Part shown: in pieces, positions 1 to 6,158 of the stretch
Layout: every line of letters begins with the position of its first letter
Numbering within the stretch: position 1 is the first letter of the stretch
Origin: Chloroflexota bacterium
Lineage (GTDB): Bacteria > Chloroflexota > Dehalococcoidia > Lucifugimonadales > JADFKI01
Length of the DNA stretch: 6,616 nucleotides
Assembly: GCA_022565015.1 (NCBI GenBank)
Contig: JADFKI010000214.1
Span: 1-6,616, forward strand
Reading direction: 5' to 3'
Notes under the pieces: generated by a model
The model's input: the letters and a program-made list of their open reading frames with translations, nothing else
What the model was told of the DNA's origin: nothing
The model's database searches: none
Program-made: the position numbers and the translations under genes

Positions 1-39
1 GTTTTACCGGTCTCTAACGATTAGTACTAAGACTCTAAT

Positions 40-68
40 TTGACAAAATAATATGAACTTAATACGTT
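40..68 (+). promoter_or_regulatory. possible sigma-70 promoter
   Basis: A perfect TTGACA lies at 40-45. Seventeen bases later TACGTT (63-68) keeps the three most conserved -10 positions, T1, A2 and T6, but is otherwise weak. A better-looking TATATT at 68-73 would need a 22-base spacer, which is too long. The whole leader up to 149 is AT-rich, so chance matches are likely. If real, it would drive the plus-strand genes starting at 150. Confidence 0.3.
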
Positions 69-149
69 ATATTAAAGTGAAAATTTTTTCTAAAAAAATC
101 AAGTTTTGATTATATTAAATTAAAATTTAAGCCCTACAAACAGGAGTAA

Positions 150-275
150 ATGGATAAGACTATTTGTTTTACTATTGATATAGAACCTGATTTTGGTTTA
201 AAAGACAAATATTTTGGAATTAATGACCTGCCAACGCTAGAAGAAATCGTAAAAAAAAAGTCACTAAATACATAA
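150..275 (+). pseudogene. polysaccharide-deacetylase-like N-terminal fragment
   Basis: This 41-residue reading frame begins at ATG 150, with AGGAG at 142-146 only three bases upstream. Its start, CFTIDIEPDFG at residues 6-16, followed by a short hydrophobic and charged stretch ending LPTLEEIV, resembles the first strand and helix of polysaccharide deacetylases (NodB-type carbohydrate esterases), whose early Asp helps bind the metal. The rest of the roughly 200-residue catalytic domain is absent: the frame stops with TAA at 273-275, just after nine A residues (251-259). In the -1 frame, reading continues without a stop into the zinc-ribbon gene at 329, and the zero-frame sequence at 254-260 is a slippery A AAA AAG. 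It is therefore either a decayed remnant, a homopolymer sequencing error, or the first part of a frameshifted protein of about 200 residues. The family assignment rests on about 35 residues and is tentative. Confidence 0.4.
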
Positions 276-328
276 ATAAAGTAATCAGGGATATTCATTC
301 AAATGTTGTAGCGCTAGGCGAAGGGGAT

Positions 329-751
329 ATGAAGGAATGCCCTAACTGTGGTGAAGTTAAATCTATTAGTGCATTTAAGGACCACAGACTGAAATCTGGT
401 GTTGGAAATATCTGCATCCAATGTAAGAATTCAGGGAAATCTAAGAAGATAAAGCACAGGTTTGATACGGAAGAAAGAAGGTGTCAAAAATGTGGAAAAC
501 TCAGGCCAATAGACCAATTTGAAGATAGTAGTTTGAAAAGTGGTTATAGTGTTCATTGTAAAACTTGCAGATATGAACAGGCAAAAGAAAAAGCACTAGC
601 AATAATAGAAGCTAAAAAAAATATTAATTATGGTGTGCTCTGCCCAAGATGTGGTTCTCACATGGTCAAACGGACACGCAGAAGTGATGGACATAAATTT
701 TATGGGTGTTCCTCATTTCCAAGGTGCAAAGGAACAATCAGTATTGAGTAG
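329..751 (+). CDS. triple zinc-ribbon protein with topoisomerase-type C-terminal ribbon
   Basis: A small basic protein of 140 residues with twelve cysteines in three four-cysteine sets. Set one is C4, C7, C29, C32; set two is C52, C55, C77, C80; set three is C105, C108, C127, C133. Sets one and two are a tandem duplication at a constant offset of 48 residues: besides the cysteines, F16/F64 and the LKSG motifs at 21-24 and 69-72 align exactly. This CxxCG-x2-[KR] ribbon type is often seen beside phage HNH nucleases. Set three, with GxxFYGCSxFPxCxGT spacing, matches the C-terminal zinc finger of bacterial topoisomerase I (zf-C4_Topoisom), a single-stranded-DNA binder. No nuclease or topoisomerase core is present, so the likely role is nucleic-acid binding as an accessory factor; that is inference. 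The start is chosen at ATG 329, with AGGCG at 316-320; the same frame is open upstream back to 227 without ATG, GTG or TTG, so the N-terminus may have been lost or may lie in the frame starting at 150. Confidence 0.7.
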   Translation: MKECPNCGEVKSISAFKDHRLKSGVGNICIQCKNSGKSKKIKHRFDTEERRCQKCGKLRPIDQFEDSSLKSGYSVHCKTCRYEQAKEKALAIIEAKKNINYGVLCPRCGSHMVKRTRRSDGHKFYGCSSFPRCKGTISIE

Positions 752-819
752 GCAACCAATTATGTAAATTTCTTACTAACTATTTTATTTGAGCAATCGT
801 CATTTTGGAGTGGGACACC

Positions 820-1476
820 ATGATTTTATGGAAAGATCTTATTGTGCGTCTAAAAAGGAGATTATCTTTTACAGACATTAATAGAATATGTGTTGAGCAT
901 GCTGAATATGGACGTAAAATAGAACCACTTTCAAACGCACTAGCTAAGCTTTCCAAGTCAGGTGAAACCAAGGATTGGTTTTGGCAATAGCAACTTGAAT
1001 TAAGTCCCGCATTAAAGAAAATATCGGATGCAAACTCTCGTGAAGCACAAGCTCATGAATGTAGAGTAGCAATTTTAGATAATATCGAAAAAGTTACTTC
1101 AAACAATTTTTTACTAACTTTTGATAATTCTGATGGAAGAGATTATTTGCTGAGCATTAAATATTCTGATATTCAAGACACAAACGAATCAGAGCGTTTT
1201 ACAAATCTTGTGATCCACTATACTTTTTCATTACTGACAGCAGTCGGCTTGTGTGGACTATATGAACAACAATTTTCAAAATATATGCCTATAAATGAAT
1301 TCGAAAACCTATATAAAGCTATTTGCATTTGTTGTACAGAGGTCACTTACTACTCATTAATATTTGCTGCACTAGAACATTATGGGGATTCAAATGTTCA
1401 ATCAACTGCAGCTGTTTACAATGATAAAATAACATCATCCATACTGGACAAATTACTTGAAGCAAAGAAAGACTTT
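820..1476 (+). pseudogene. unrecognised protein gene, interrupted by TAG and cut at the junction
   Basis: The start is ATG 820, with GGAG at 807-810 nine bases upstream; a TTG at 805 is also in frame but overlaps that ribosome site. The frame runs 56 codons to TAG at 988-990, then stays open in the same frame through the AT-rich DNA up to the composition change near 1477, about 219 codons in all. Codon use is the same before and after the TAG, so this is one gene with an internal stop and not two genes. The product is not recognised. The N-terminus is basic and probably helical (DLIVRLKRRLSF). Downstream come a polar region and then two more hydrophobic stretches, HYTFSLLTAVGLCGLYEQ (1222-1275) and a Cys-rich one, AICICC, near 1318-1335, perhaps membrane-associated or a buried helical core. 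The TAG may be a nonsense mutation, a sequence error or a recoded codon. Plus-strand reading past 1477 to 2040 is antisense to the membrane protein and is probably not part of the gene. Confidence 0.5.
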
Positions 1477-2538
1477 GTCGGGCGCTATGGCATGGACAGC
1501 GAATTCTGGCGGCGCAATCCGCGTGAACAAAACGCGATCGTTGCCGGACATCTCAAGGACAATCTCAATGACCTGGCGCAGTACTACCACGCTGAAGCCC
1601 AGGGCAAGGGCAGGATAGGCGACTATCAGGCAGACCGCGCTAATCCCGAACCCCAGTCTCACCAGCAGTCTCATATCGAACAGTGCCAGCCCGCTGAAGG
1701 TTTGAATGGAGCTGACGGCCACCAGCCCGGTGAAGCCCGCCGCGGCCACGATGACGGCGGTGAGCCGCCGGCTTTCGCTCCAGTTGGTGAAGAGCAGCAG
1801 GAAGGCCAGCACCGGCAATACCTGCACGGCATGCAGGGTAAGAGAGTGGGGCACCTTTATCGACCCGGCTTCGCCGAAGATGTAGGCGGACTTGACCGCC
1901 TCGTAAATGAACTCGCCGGTCTGAGGGTCGGTGACCTTTGGGACACCGTTTTGAATGATCAGGTTTCCAAAAATCTGGCCGACAACCAGCAGCAGCATGC
2001 CGATCCGGATGGCCCATGTGAGGCTAAGAGGAGTCTTTAAGGGGAAGAAGGCCCACACCGCTACGACAATGATTACGATCTCAATTAGCACGATCAAGAC
2101 GCCCATTACACTGAAGACAGCCGTGTCAAAGGGCGTACTAAAGTTGAAGTGAGAAGGCACGCCGCGCCACTGCTGCATGTCTATCAAGAAGACCTCTACC
2201 AGGAATGAAATTCCGAGTGCACCTGACAGTAACCAGCCCCTAATCCGATGCCTTGGCAGAAAGGTCATGATCCAGCCCACAGTTATGAGGGTTACCTCGG
2301 CGGATAATCCAAATACGATCGGCTTGCGCCAGGAGACTGGACCCACCAACGAGCCATCCGTTACTATGAGCACGCCTGTATGGAAAAGGCCGCTGGCCAA
2401 CAACAGGGCGCCGATGACATATAGTAATTTTTGGTAACCATTCGCCTGTTTCCAGTAACCGCGCAACGTGGCTACCATCGACCGGATCAGGGAACCCACA
2501 TTCTTGACGCCCCCTGTTGGTAGGATTGCTTCGGACAT
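1453..2538 (-). CDS. uncharacterised polytopic membrane protein, C-terminus probably truncated
   Basis: An integral inner-membrane protein of 361 residues with about eight hydrophobic spans near residues 37-60, 73-95, 101-120, 138-165, 173-196, 233-252, 258-278 and 296-321. Polar signatures between spans look conserved: GPVSWRKP (66-73), QQWRGVPSHFN (122-132) and PHSLTLHAVQVLP (230-242), whose histidines at 130, 231 and 236 could bind a metal or cofactor; that is speculation. I do not recognise the family. ATG 2538 is chosen over an upstream in-frame start at 2637 because GGAG at 2545-2548 stands six bases before it, and because a promoter at 2602-2630 lies inside the longer version. The last 40 residues after the final span are unlike the rest, and the last six (VFLCFK) are encoded in AT-rich DNA beyond the junction. 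The native end is therefore probably lost or replaced. It stands alone on its strand, divergent from the peptidase E gene. Confidence 0.7.
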   Translation of the reverse strand: MSEAILPTGGVKNVGSLIRSMVATLRGYWKQANGYQKLLYVIGALLLASGLFHTGVLIVTDGSLVGPVSWRKPIVFGLSAEVTLITVGWIMTFLPRHRIRGWLLSGALGISFLVEVFLIDMQQWRGVPSHFNFSTPFDTAVFSVMGVLIVLIEIVIIVVAVWAFFPLKTPLSLTWAIRIGMLLLVVGQIFGNLIIQNGVPKVTDPQTGEFIYEAVKSAYIFGEAGSIKVPHSLTLHAVQVLPVLAFLLLFTNWSESRRLTAVIVAAAGFTGLVAVSSIQTFSGLALFDMRLLVRLGFGISAVCLIVAYPALALGFSVVVLRQVIEIVLEMSGNDRVLFTRIAPPEFAVHAIAPDKVFLCFK

Positions 2539-2601
2539 TAGACTCTCCGTGACTCGTAATTCATTTTTGCCGGCACACTGATAGAACTGATAGTAGCGCA
2601 G

Positions 2602-2630
2602 ACTATATGACCGCTCGCCAATGTCGTCAA
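2602..2630 (-). promoter_or_regulatory. sigma-70 promoter of the membrane-protein gene
   Basis: Read on the minus strand, TTGACG (2630-2625) is followed by exactly 17 bases and then TATAGT (2607-2602). This is five of six matches to each consensus box with ideal spacing, in otherwise GC-rich DNA. Transcription would start near 2595, giving a leader of about 57 bases before ATG 2538. It supports the shorter start for that gene. Confidence 0.6.
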
Positions 2631-2638
2631 TGGTCACC

Positions 2639-3093
2639 GAGAGTGGTATTCCATCGCCCGCTCGGCAGTATCGTCTACTTCAAGTGCAAATCTCCAAGAT
2701 TGACAGACTTATGTCCCGGCCTCCAAGCTTACATTTCAACTCGATGGCAAGCACCGATAGACTCAAATATGAGCTGAATTTAGGGACCGAGGGACCGGTG
2801 CCAGATGAATGGTGTTACCTATCGGTGACCGCTAGGGAGGTACAGATGACAATCAACGGAGATTCAAATGTTGACGACGCATACGATTCGTCGAGAAGCA
2901 GAGGCTACGCCCCCTTCGTGACGACGCGAGACCTGGACAGGCTGACCTTGAACCCAGGCCGCGAGCCGGATTAACCAAGTGGCTAAAAGGTCCCAGAGTT
3001 TCAGCAGAGAGGTGCTCCGGTGTAGAGGGAACTGGCATAAACTCTGCTTTGGCGTGTAGTATCTAGTCGCCTGAAGACCGGAGGAAGGAAAGA
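2639..3093. other. intergenic stretch without a convincing gene
   Basis: This stretch separates the divergent membrane-protein and peptidase E genes. A plus-strand frame (2621-2974, 117 codons) is open, but it has no ribosome site, its third-position GC is only about 50-55 percent against roughly 70 percent or more in the neighbouring genes, and its start overlaps the minus-strand -35 box. I therefore treat it as non-coding. The right end holds the possible structured leader described separately. No good sigma-70 promoter for peptidase E was found; TTGAAC at 2948-2953 lacks a fitting -10. Confidence 0.5.
2994..3046 (+). ncRNA. possible three-way-junction RNA in the peptidase E leader
   Basis: CAGAGTTT (2994-3001) pairs perfectly with AAACTCTG (3039-3046), eight base pairs. 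The enclosed 37 bases can form two more helices stacked end to end: AGCA (3003-3006) with TGCT (3013-3016), and CCGGT (3017-3021) with ACTGG (3031-3035). It ends 47 bases before the peptidase E start codon. No U-tract follows, so it is not a terminator. It matches no riboswitch class I recognise, and the pairing could be chance. Confidence 0.25.
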
Positions 3094-3836
3094 ATGGGCA
3101 AGATAGTCGCCATTGGCGGCGGCTCCATGGAGGAGCGCGAGACATTGGCCATCGATCGAGAGGTCGTGCGCCTGACCGGCTCGCGACGGCCTCGTGCGCT
3201 GTTCATACCCACCGCAAGCTACGACAATCCCGAGCGCTACGAGGTCTTTCAGGACGTATACGGTGGAGAGCTGGGCTGCTACACGGACGTGCTAAACCTT
3301 CTGGGAGTAAACCCCTCAGGGAAAGAGTTGGAGGATAAGATACTTTCGTCGGACCTTATATACGTGAGCGGCGGCAACACCTTGAAGCTAATGCGCCGTT
3401 GGCGAAGGCTCGGCGTAGACAAGATTCTCCGGACCGCACATGACAGGGGCATCGTCCTCGCAGGTCTCAGTGCCGGGGCAATCTGCTGGTTCAAGTACGG
3501 CCACAGCGACTCCATGTCCTTCTATGGTCGGGAGGACTGGCGCTACGTTCGAGTGAAGGGCATGGGCCTGATTAATGCCCTGGGCGTCGCGCATTATCAT
3601 GCGGAGGGCAGGGAAGAGGACTTTCATCGGATGGTCGCCAAGCACCGGAGGTGGGGATAGCGATAGACAACGGCTGTGCGCTGGAAGTCGTCGACGGCGA
3701 ATACCGTCTCGTGACCTCTCAGCCTGGCGCCCACGCATATCGTGTCTCCGCGCTCCGAGGCGAAATCGATGTCCGGCGCTTGGAGCAGACTTATGAGTAT
3801 GCTCCGATCGCGAAGCTGCTTCAGCGGAGGATTTGA
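3094..3836 (+). CDS. peptidase E-like serine dipeptidase (family S51), frame-broken
   Basis: A cytoplasmic peptidase related to PepE, an alpha-aspartyl dipeptidase that releases N-terminal Asp from small peptides; exact specificity is not certain. The first frame (3094-3660, 188 residues) shows the glycine-rich start VAIGGG (5-10), the strand-turn VSGGNT (91-96), and the nucleophile elbow GLSAGA with Ser126. His167 or His169 in AHYH is the likely catalytic histidine. It ends at TAG 3658-3660, while the missing C-terminus continues in the -1 frame from about 3651 (VGIAIDNG, then ALEVVDGEYRLV) to TGA 3834-3836. Joined, the protein has about 247 residues, near the usual S51 length of about 230. 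One extra G in GGGG (3653-3656) would restore a single frame reading RRWGIAIDNG. The start is supported by GGAGG at 3080-3084. It may form a transcription unit with the deacylase 104 bases downstream. Whether the break is an error, a mutation or a programmed shift cannot be told here. Confidence 0.8.
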
Positions 3837-3903
3837 AGGCCGCGAGGGTCCGTTGAACTCGTCGCCGGCAGAAGGCTTGTCGAAGCCCGATCAACAGGAT
3901 AAC

Positions 3904-3929
3904 CTCATCTTCGAGCATTCCTCGATGAG
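3904..3929 (+). promoter_or_regulatory. hairpin just before the deacylase ribosome site
   Basis: CTCATC (3904-3909) pairs with GATGAG (3924-3929), and an inner GAG (3913-3915) with CTC (3921-3923), leaving a CATTC loop and a three-base bulge. It ends two bases before GGTGGG (3932-3937) and eleven before the TTG start. There is no T-run, so it is not a classical terminator; it could affect translation or mRNA stability. It may be chance. Confidence 0.25.
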
Positions 3930-3940
3930 ACGGTGGGAAA

Positions 3941-5317
3941 TTGAGCACTGAACAGATATATGAATTAGCAATCAATGGCGGCAGGGTGATCGACCCCGAG
4001 TCCGGCCTGGACGCCCTTCGCAACCTCGGCATATCGGACGGCAAGATTATGGCCGTCACCGAAGCGTCGGTCCAGGGCCGGGAAGTTATAGAGGCGACCG
4101 GGCAAGTCGTCGCACCCGGCTTCATAGACCTTCACTCCCACGGGCAGGACGTAGAAAACTACGAGATGCAGGTTCGTGACGGCGTCACGACGGCTCTGGA
4201 GCTGGAGGTAGGCGTCGGGGACATCGACGAGTGGTACGGGGAACGGGAGGGCAACGCAGCAATAAACTTCGGGGCCGGCGTCGGCCACATACCCGCACGC
4301 ATGCGCGTGATGAACGACCCCGGCGTGTTCCTGCCGACCGGCGACGCAGCGCATCGTGCCGCCACCGACGACGAGATCACCGACATCAAGGGTATCGTCG
4401 GAAGGGGCCTGGAGCGCGGCGCCCTTGCGGTCGGACTTGGCATCGACTACACGAAAGCAGCCTCCCGCTGGGAAATCGTGGAGATTTTCCGCATCGCCAG
4501 TGAGTACGGCGCGTCCTGTCACGTGCATCTCCGAGGCAAAGGCCACAGAGAGCCCATGAGCGCCATCGAGGCCTTGGAAGAGGTCGTCGCAGCCACAGCA
4601 ATTACCGGGGCTGCTTTGCACGTCGTGCACATCCAGAGCACGGGTATGCGGGCGACCGAAAGGCTTCTGGAGATGATCGCGGGGGCCGCGGAGCACGGCC
4701 TGGACGTCACGACCGAGTGCTACCCATATACGGCGGGCATGACGCGCATCGAATCGGCGTTGTTCGACGAGGGCTGGCAGGAAAACTACGGCATCGACTA
4801 CGACTCGCTGCAGTGGCCGGAGACCGGGGAGTTTCTTAACGCGTCGACATTCGCCGAGCGACGCGAGACCGGGGGATGGGTCATCGCCCACTCGACTCCG
4901 CCCGAAGCCGTCCGCGCCGCCGTGATAAGCCCGCTCACCATAATCGCCACCGACGGCATCATGAAGGACGGAAAAGGCCATCCACGGACATCTGGGACCT
5001 TTTCGCTCGTGCTGGGTAGATACGTTCGAGAATCCAACGACCTGTCCCTGATGGACGCCATACGCAAGATGACCCTCATGCCGGCACGGCGTTTGGAGAC
5101 CCGTGCCCCGGCATTCAAGAGTAAGGGCCGAATTCGAGAGGGCGCGGACGCCGATATCGCCGTATTCGACCCCGATGTCATTATCGACACATCCACGTAC
5201 GAGCAGCCGACGCTTCCCCCGCGAGGCATGACCCACGTCATCGTCAACGGGGTGCCCGTCGTGAGCGAGGGCAAGCTCAACGAGGGAGCCACCCCCGGCA
5301 AGGGCATCAAGGCGTAG
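3941..5317 (+). CDS. N-acyl-D-amino-acid deacylase-type amidohydrolase
   Basis: A cytoplasmic metal-dependent hydrolase of 458 residues in the amidohydrolase superfamily, most like the D-aminoacylase branch, which removes an acyl group from N-acyl-D-amino acids. Residues 1-60 form the beta-sandwich start (INGGRVIDPESG at 11-22, then VVAPGFIDLHSH). Metal-ligand candidates are His65 and His67 (HSH), His194 or His196 (CHVHLRG), His227 or His230 (LHVVHIQSTG) and Asp338 (IIATDGI). The barrel ends with HPRTSGTFSLVLGRYVRE (347-364) and KMTLMPARRL (376-385), followed by the usual returning strand GRIREGADADIAVFDP. Where classical D-aminoacylases carry a metal-bridging Cys after DGVTT, this protein has ELEVG, so Glu87 or Glu89 may replace it. 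The start is TTG 3941, with GGTGGG at 3932-3937; it is the only start that keeps the N-terminal strand, as the next Met is residue 37. The gene is intact. Substrate is unknown; peptide or D-amino-acid scavenging with the preceding peptidase is inference. Confidence 0.85.
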   Translation: MSTEQIYELAINGGRVIDPESGLDALRNLGISDGKIMAVTEASVQGREVIEATGQVVAPGFIDLHSHGQDVENYEMQVRDGVTTALELEVGVGDIDEWYGEREGNAAINFGAGVGHIPARMRVMNDPGVFLPTGDAAHRAATDDEITDIKGIVGRGLERGALAVGLGIDYTKAASRWEIVEIFRIASEYGASCHVHLRGKGHREPMSAIEALEEVVAATAITGAALHVVHIQSTGMRATERLLEMIAGAAEHGLDVTTECYPYTAGMTRIESALFDEGWQENYGIDYDSLQWPETGEFLNASTFAERRETGGWVIAHSTPPEAVRAAVISPLTIIATDGIMKDGKGHPRTSGTFSLVLGRYVRESNDLSLMDAIRKMTLMPARRLETRAPAFKSKGRIREGADADIAVFDPDVIIDTSTYEQPTLPPRGMTHVIVNGVPVVSEGKLNEGATPGKGIKA

Positions 5318-5321
5318 AATC

Positions 5322-5338
5322 GGCTGTACGGCGCAGCC
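5322..5338 (+). promoter_or_regulatory. small hairpin between deacylase and pentapeptide gene
   Basis: GGCTG (5322-5326) pairs with CAGCC (5334-5338) around a seven-base loop, five bases after the deacylase stop and ten before the next ATG. It lacks a T-run, so read-through into the next gene is likely. With only 31 bases between the genes, co-transcription is expected. Confidence 0.2.
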
Positions 5339-5348
5339 CTGGAAACGC

Positions 5349-6119
5349 ATGACGATACACGAAGGCCTGACAATATCCAGCTCGGACCAGCTCTTTGACC
5401 TGATGAAGAGCGGCACCGAGTTTCGCAACTGTAATTTCGATAATGCGGAGCTGGCCGGCTTCGACGCCGAAGAGATGAGCCTCGTGGACTGCTCCCTGAA
5501 GAATGTCGATTTCTTGAACCTTACCTGCGTGGGCCTGCGAATCGTCGATTCAGACCTGCAGAGGGCGTGCTTCGATAGGGCCGATATCAAGGAGGCCCAG
5601 ATTAGCAGCTCGAACTTTACCTCGGCGACGTTTCGGAACTCCAAGCTCAACCTTGCCCGGCTATTCAAATGCGAGCTCTCGCTCTGCAACTTCGACGGCG
5701 CCAACCTCTTCGCAACCGACTTCGAGGGCTCCAGGCTGCGAGGCGTAGACTTCTCGCGCACCGAGCTCGATTCCGCCAAGGTGGACAACGTCGACTTCAG
5801 CATGGCGACGTTGCGCTTCAAGAAGTTCAGAAACAAGAAGCTGGTGGGCGTGGACTTCTCCGAGGCCGACCTGTCGGGCTGCGATTTCACGGGAACGGAG
5901 TTCGACGGCTGTCGCCTGCATAGCTCGATTCTCAGCGAGGAGACGGTCCTGGACGGGGCCGATCTGAGGGGAGCCTACATTTCCGAGTCGCAGCTGGACA
6001 AGGCGAGCCTGAAGGGCGCGATCATGACGGCGGCCCAGGCCCACTACCTGCTCTTCGAGAAGTACGGCATCGTCGTCGCCGAAGACCTGGACTCGCTGAA
6101 GAAGCCAAACCAGTCCTAG
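5349..6119 (+). CDS. pentapeptide-repeat protein
   Basis: A 256-residue protein expected to fold as a right-handed quadrilateral beta-helix. From residue 25 to 200 the central position of every fifth residue is hydrophobic (mostly Phe, Leu, Ile or Val), with Ala40 and Cys60 the only weak positions: 36 consecutive pentapeptides, about nine full coils, with no inserted loop. Typical units are CNFDN, ANLFA, VDFSE and ADLSG. At 201-206 the register slips by one (VLDGADL) and continues for about four or five more repeats to 225. The end, TAAQAHYLLFEKYGIVV (227-243), looks like a capping or dimerisation helix, as in many such proteins including the Qnr/MfpA gyrase-binding ones. There is no signal peptide or membrane span, so it is probably cytosolic. 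The start is ATG 5349, with only GGAAA at 5341-5345 as a ribosome site. It follows the deacylase by 31 bases, probably in one transcript. Its function cannot be read from sequence; binding or DNA mimicry is a family-based guess. Confidence 0.9.
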   Translation: MTIHEGLTISSSDQLFDLMKSGTEFRNCNFDNAELAGFDAEEMSLVDCSLKNVDFLNLTCVGLRIVDSDLQRACFDRADIKEAQISSSNFTSATFRNSKLNLARLFKCELSLCNFDGANLFATDFEGSRLRGVDFSRTELDSAKVDNVDFSMATLRFKKFRNKKLVGVDFSEADLSGCDFTGTEFDGCRLHSSILSEETVLDGADLRGAYISESQLDKASLKGAIMTAAQAHYLLFEKYGIVVAEDLDSLKKPNQS

Positions 6120-6144
6120 GCCTCGCTACAAGCGCGCCACCGAA

Positions 6145-6158
6145 GCGAAGGTCTTCGC
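6145..6158. terminator. hairpin between converging genes
   Basis: GCGAAG (6145-6150) pairs with CTTCGC (6153-6158), realistically five pairs with a GGTC tetraloop. It lies in the 39-base gap between the pentapeptide gene and the converging Ldh2-type gene, where a shared terminator is expected. No T-run follows on either strand, so intrinsic termination is doubtful. Confidence 0.3.

Noticed and set aside
68..73. TATATT as -10 partner of TTGACA at 40-45
   Set aside because: The 22-base spacer is outside the workable range for sigma-70.
1477..2040. Plus-strand continuation of the interrupted gene past the junction
   Set aside because: From about 1600 it is Gln, His and Gly-rich, typical of the antisense of a membrane protein. 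The first 40 codons (to about 1590) look more protein-like, so a short foreign fragment there is not excluded.
2539..2637. Extended N-terminus of the membrane protein from 2637
   Set aside because: The extension covers a good promoter and lies upstream of a well-placed GGAG and ATG at 2538.
2621..2974. Plus-strand frame of 117 codons in the divergent intergenic region
   Set aside because: No ribosome site, third-position GC of about 50-55 percent unlike neighbouring genes, start overlapping the minus-strand promoter, and no recognisable motif.
3965..5890. A 641-codon minus-strand open frame opposite the deacylase and pentapeptide genes
   Set aside because: It spans two genes with clear family motifs on the plus strand, and its translation has no recognisable domain. 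Long antisense frames are common in GC-rich coding DNA.
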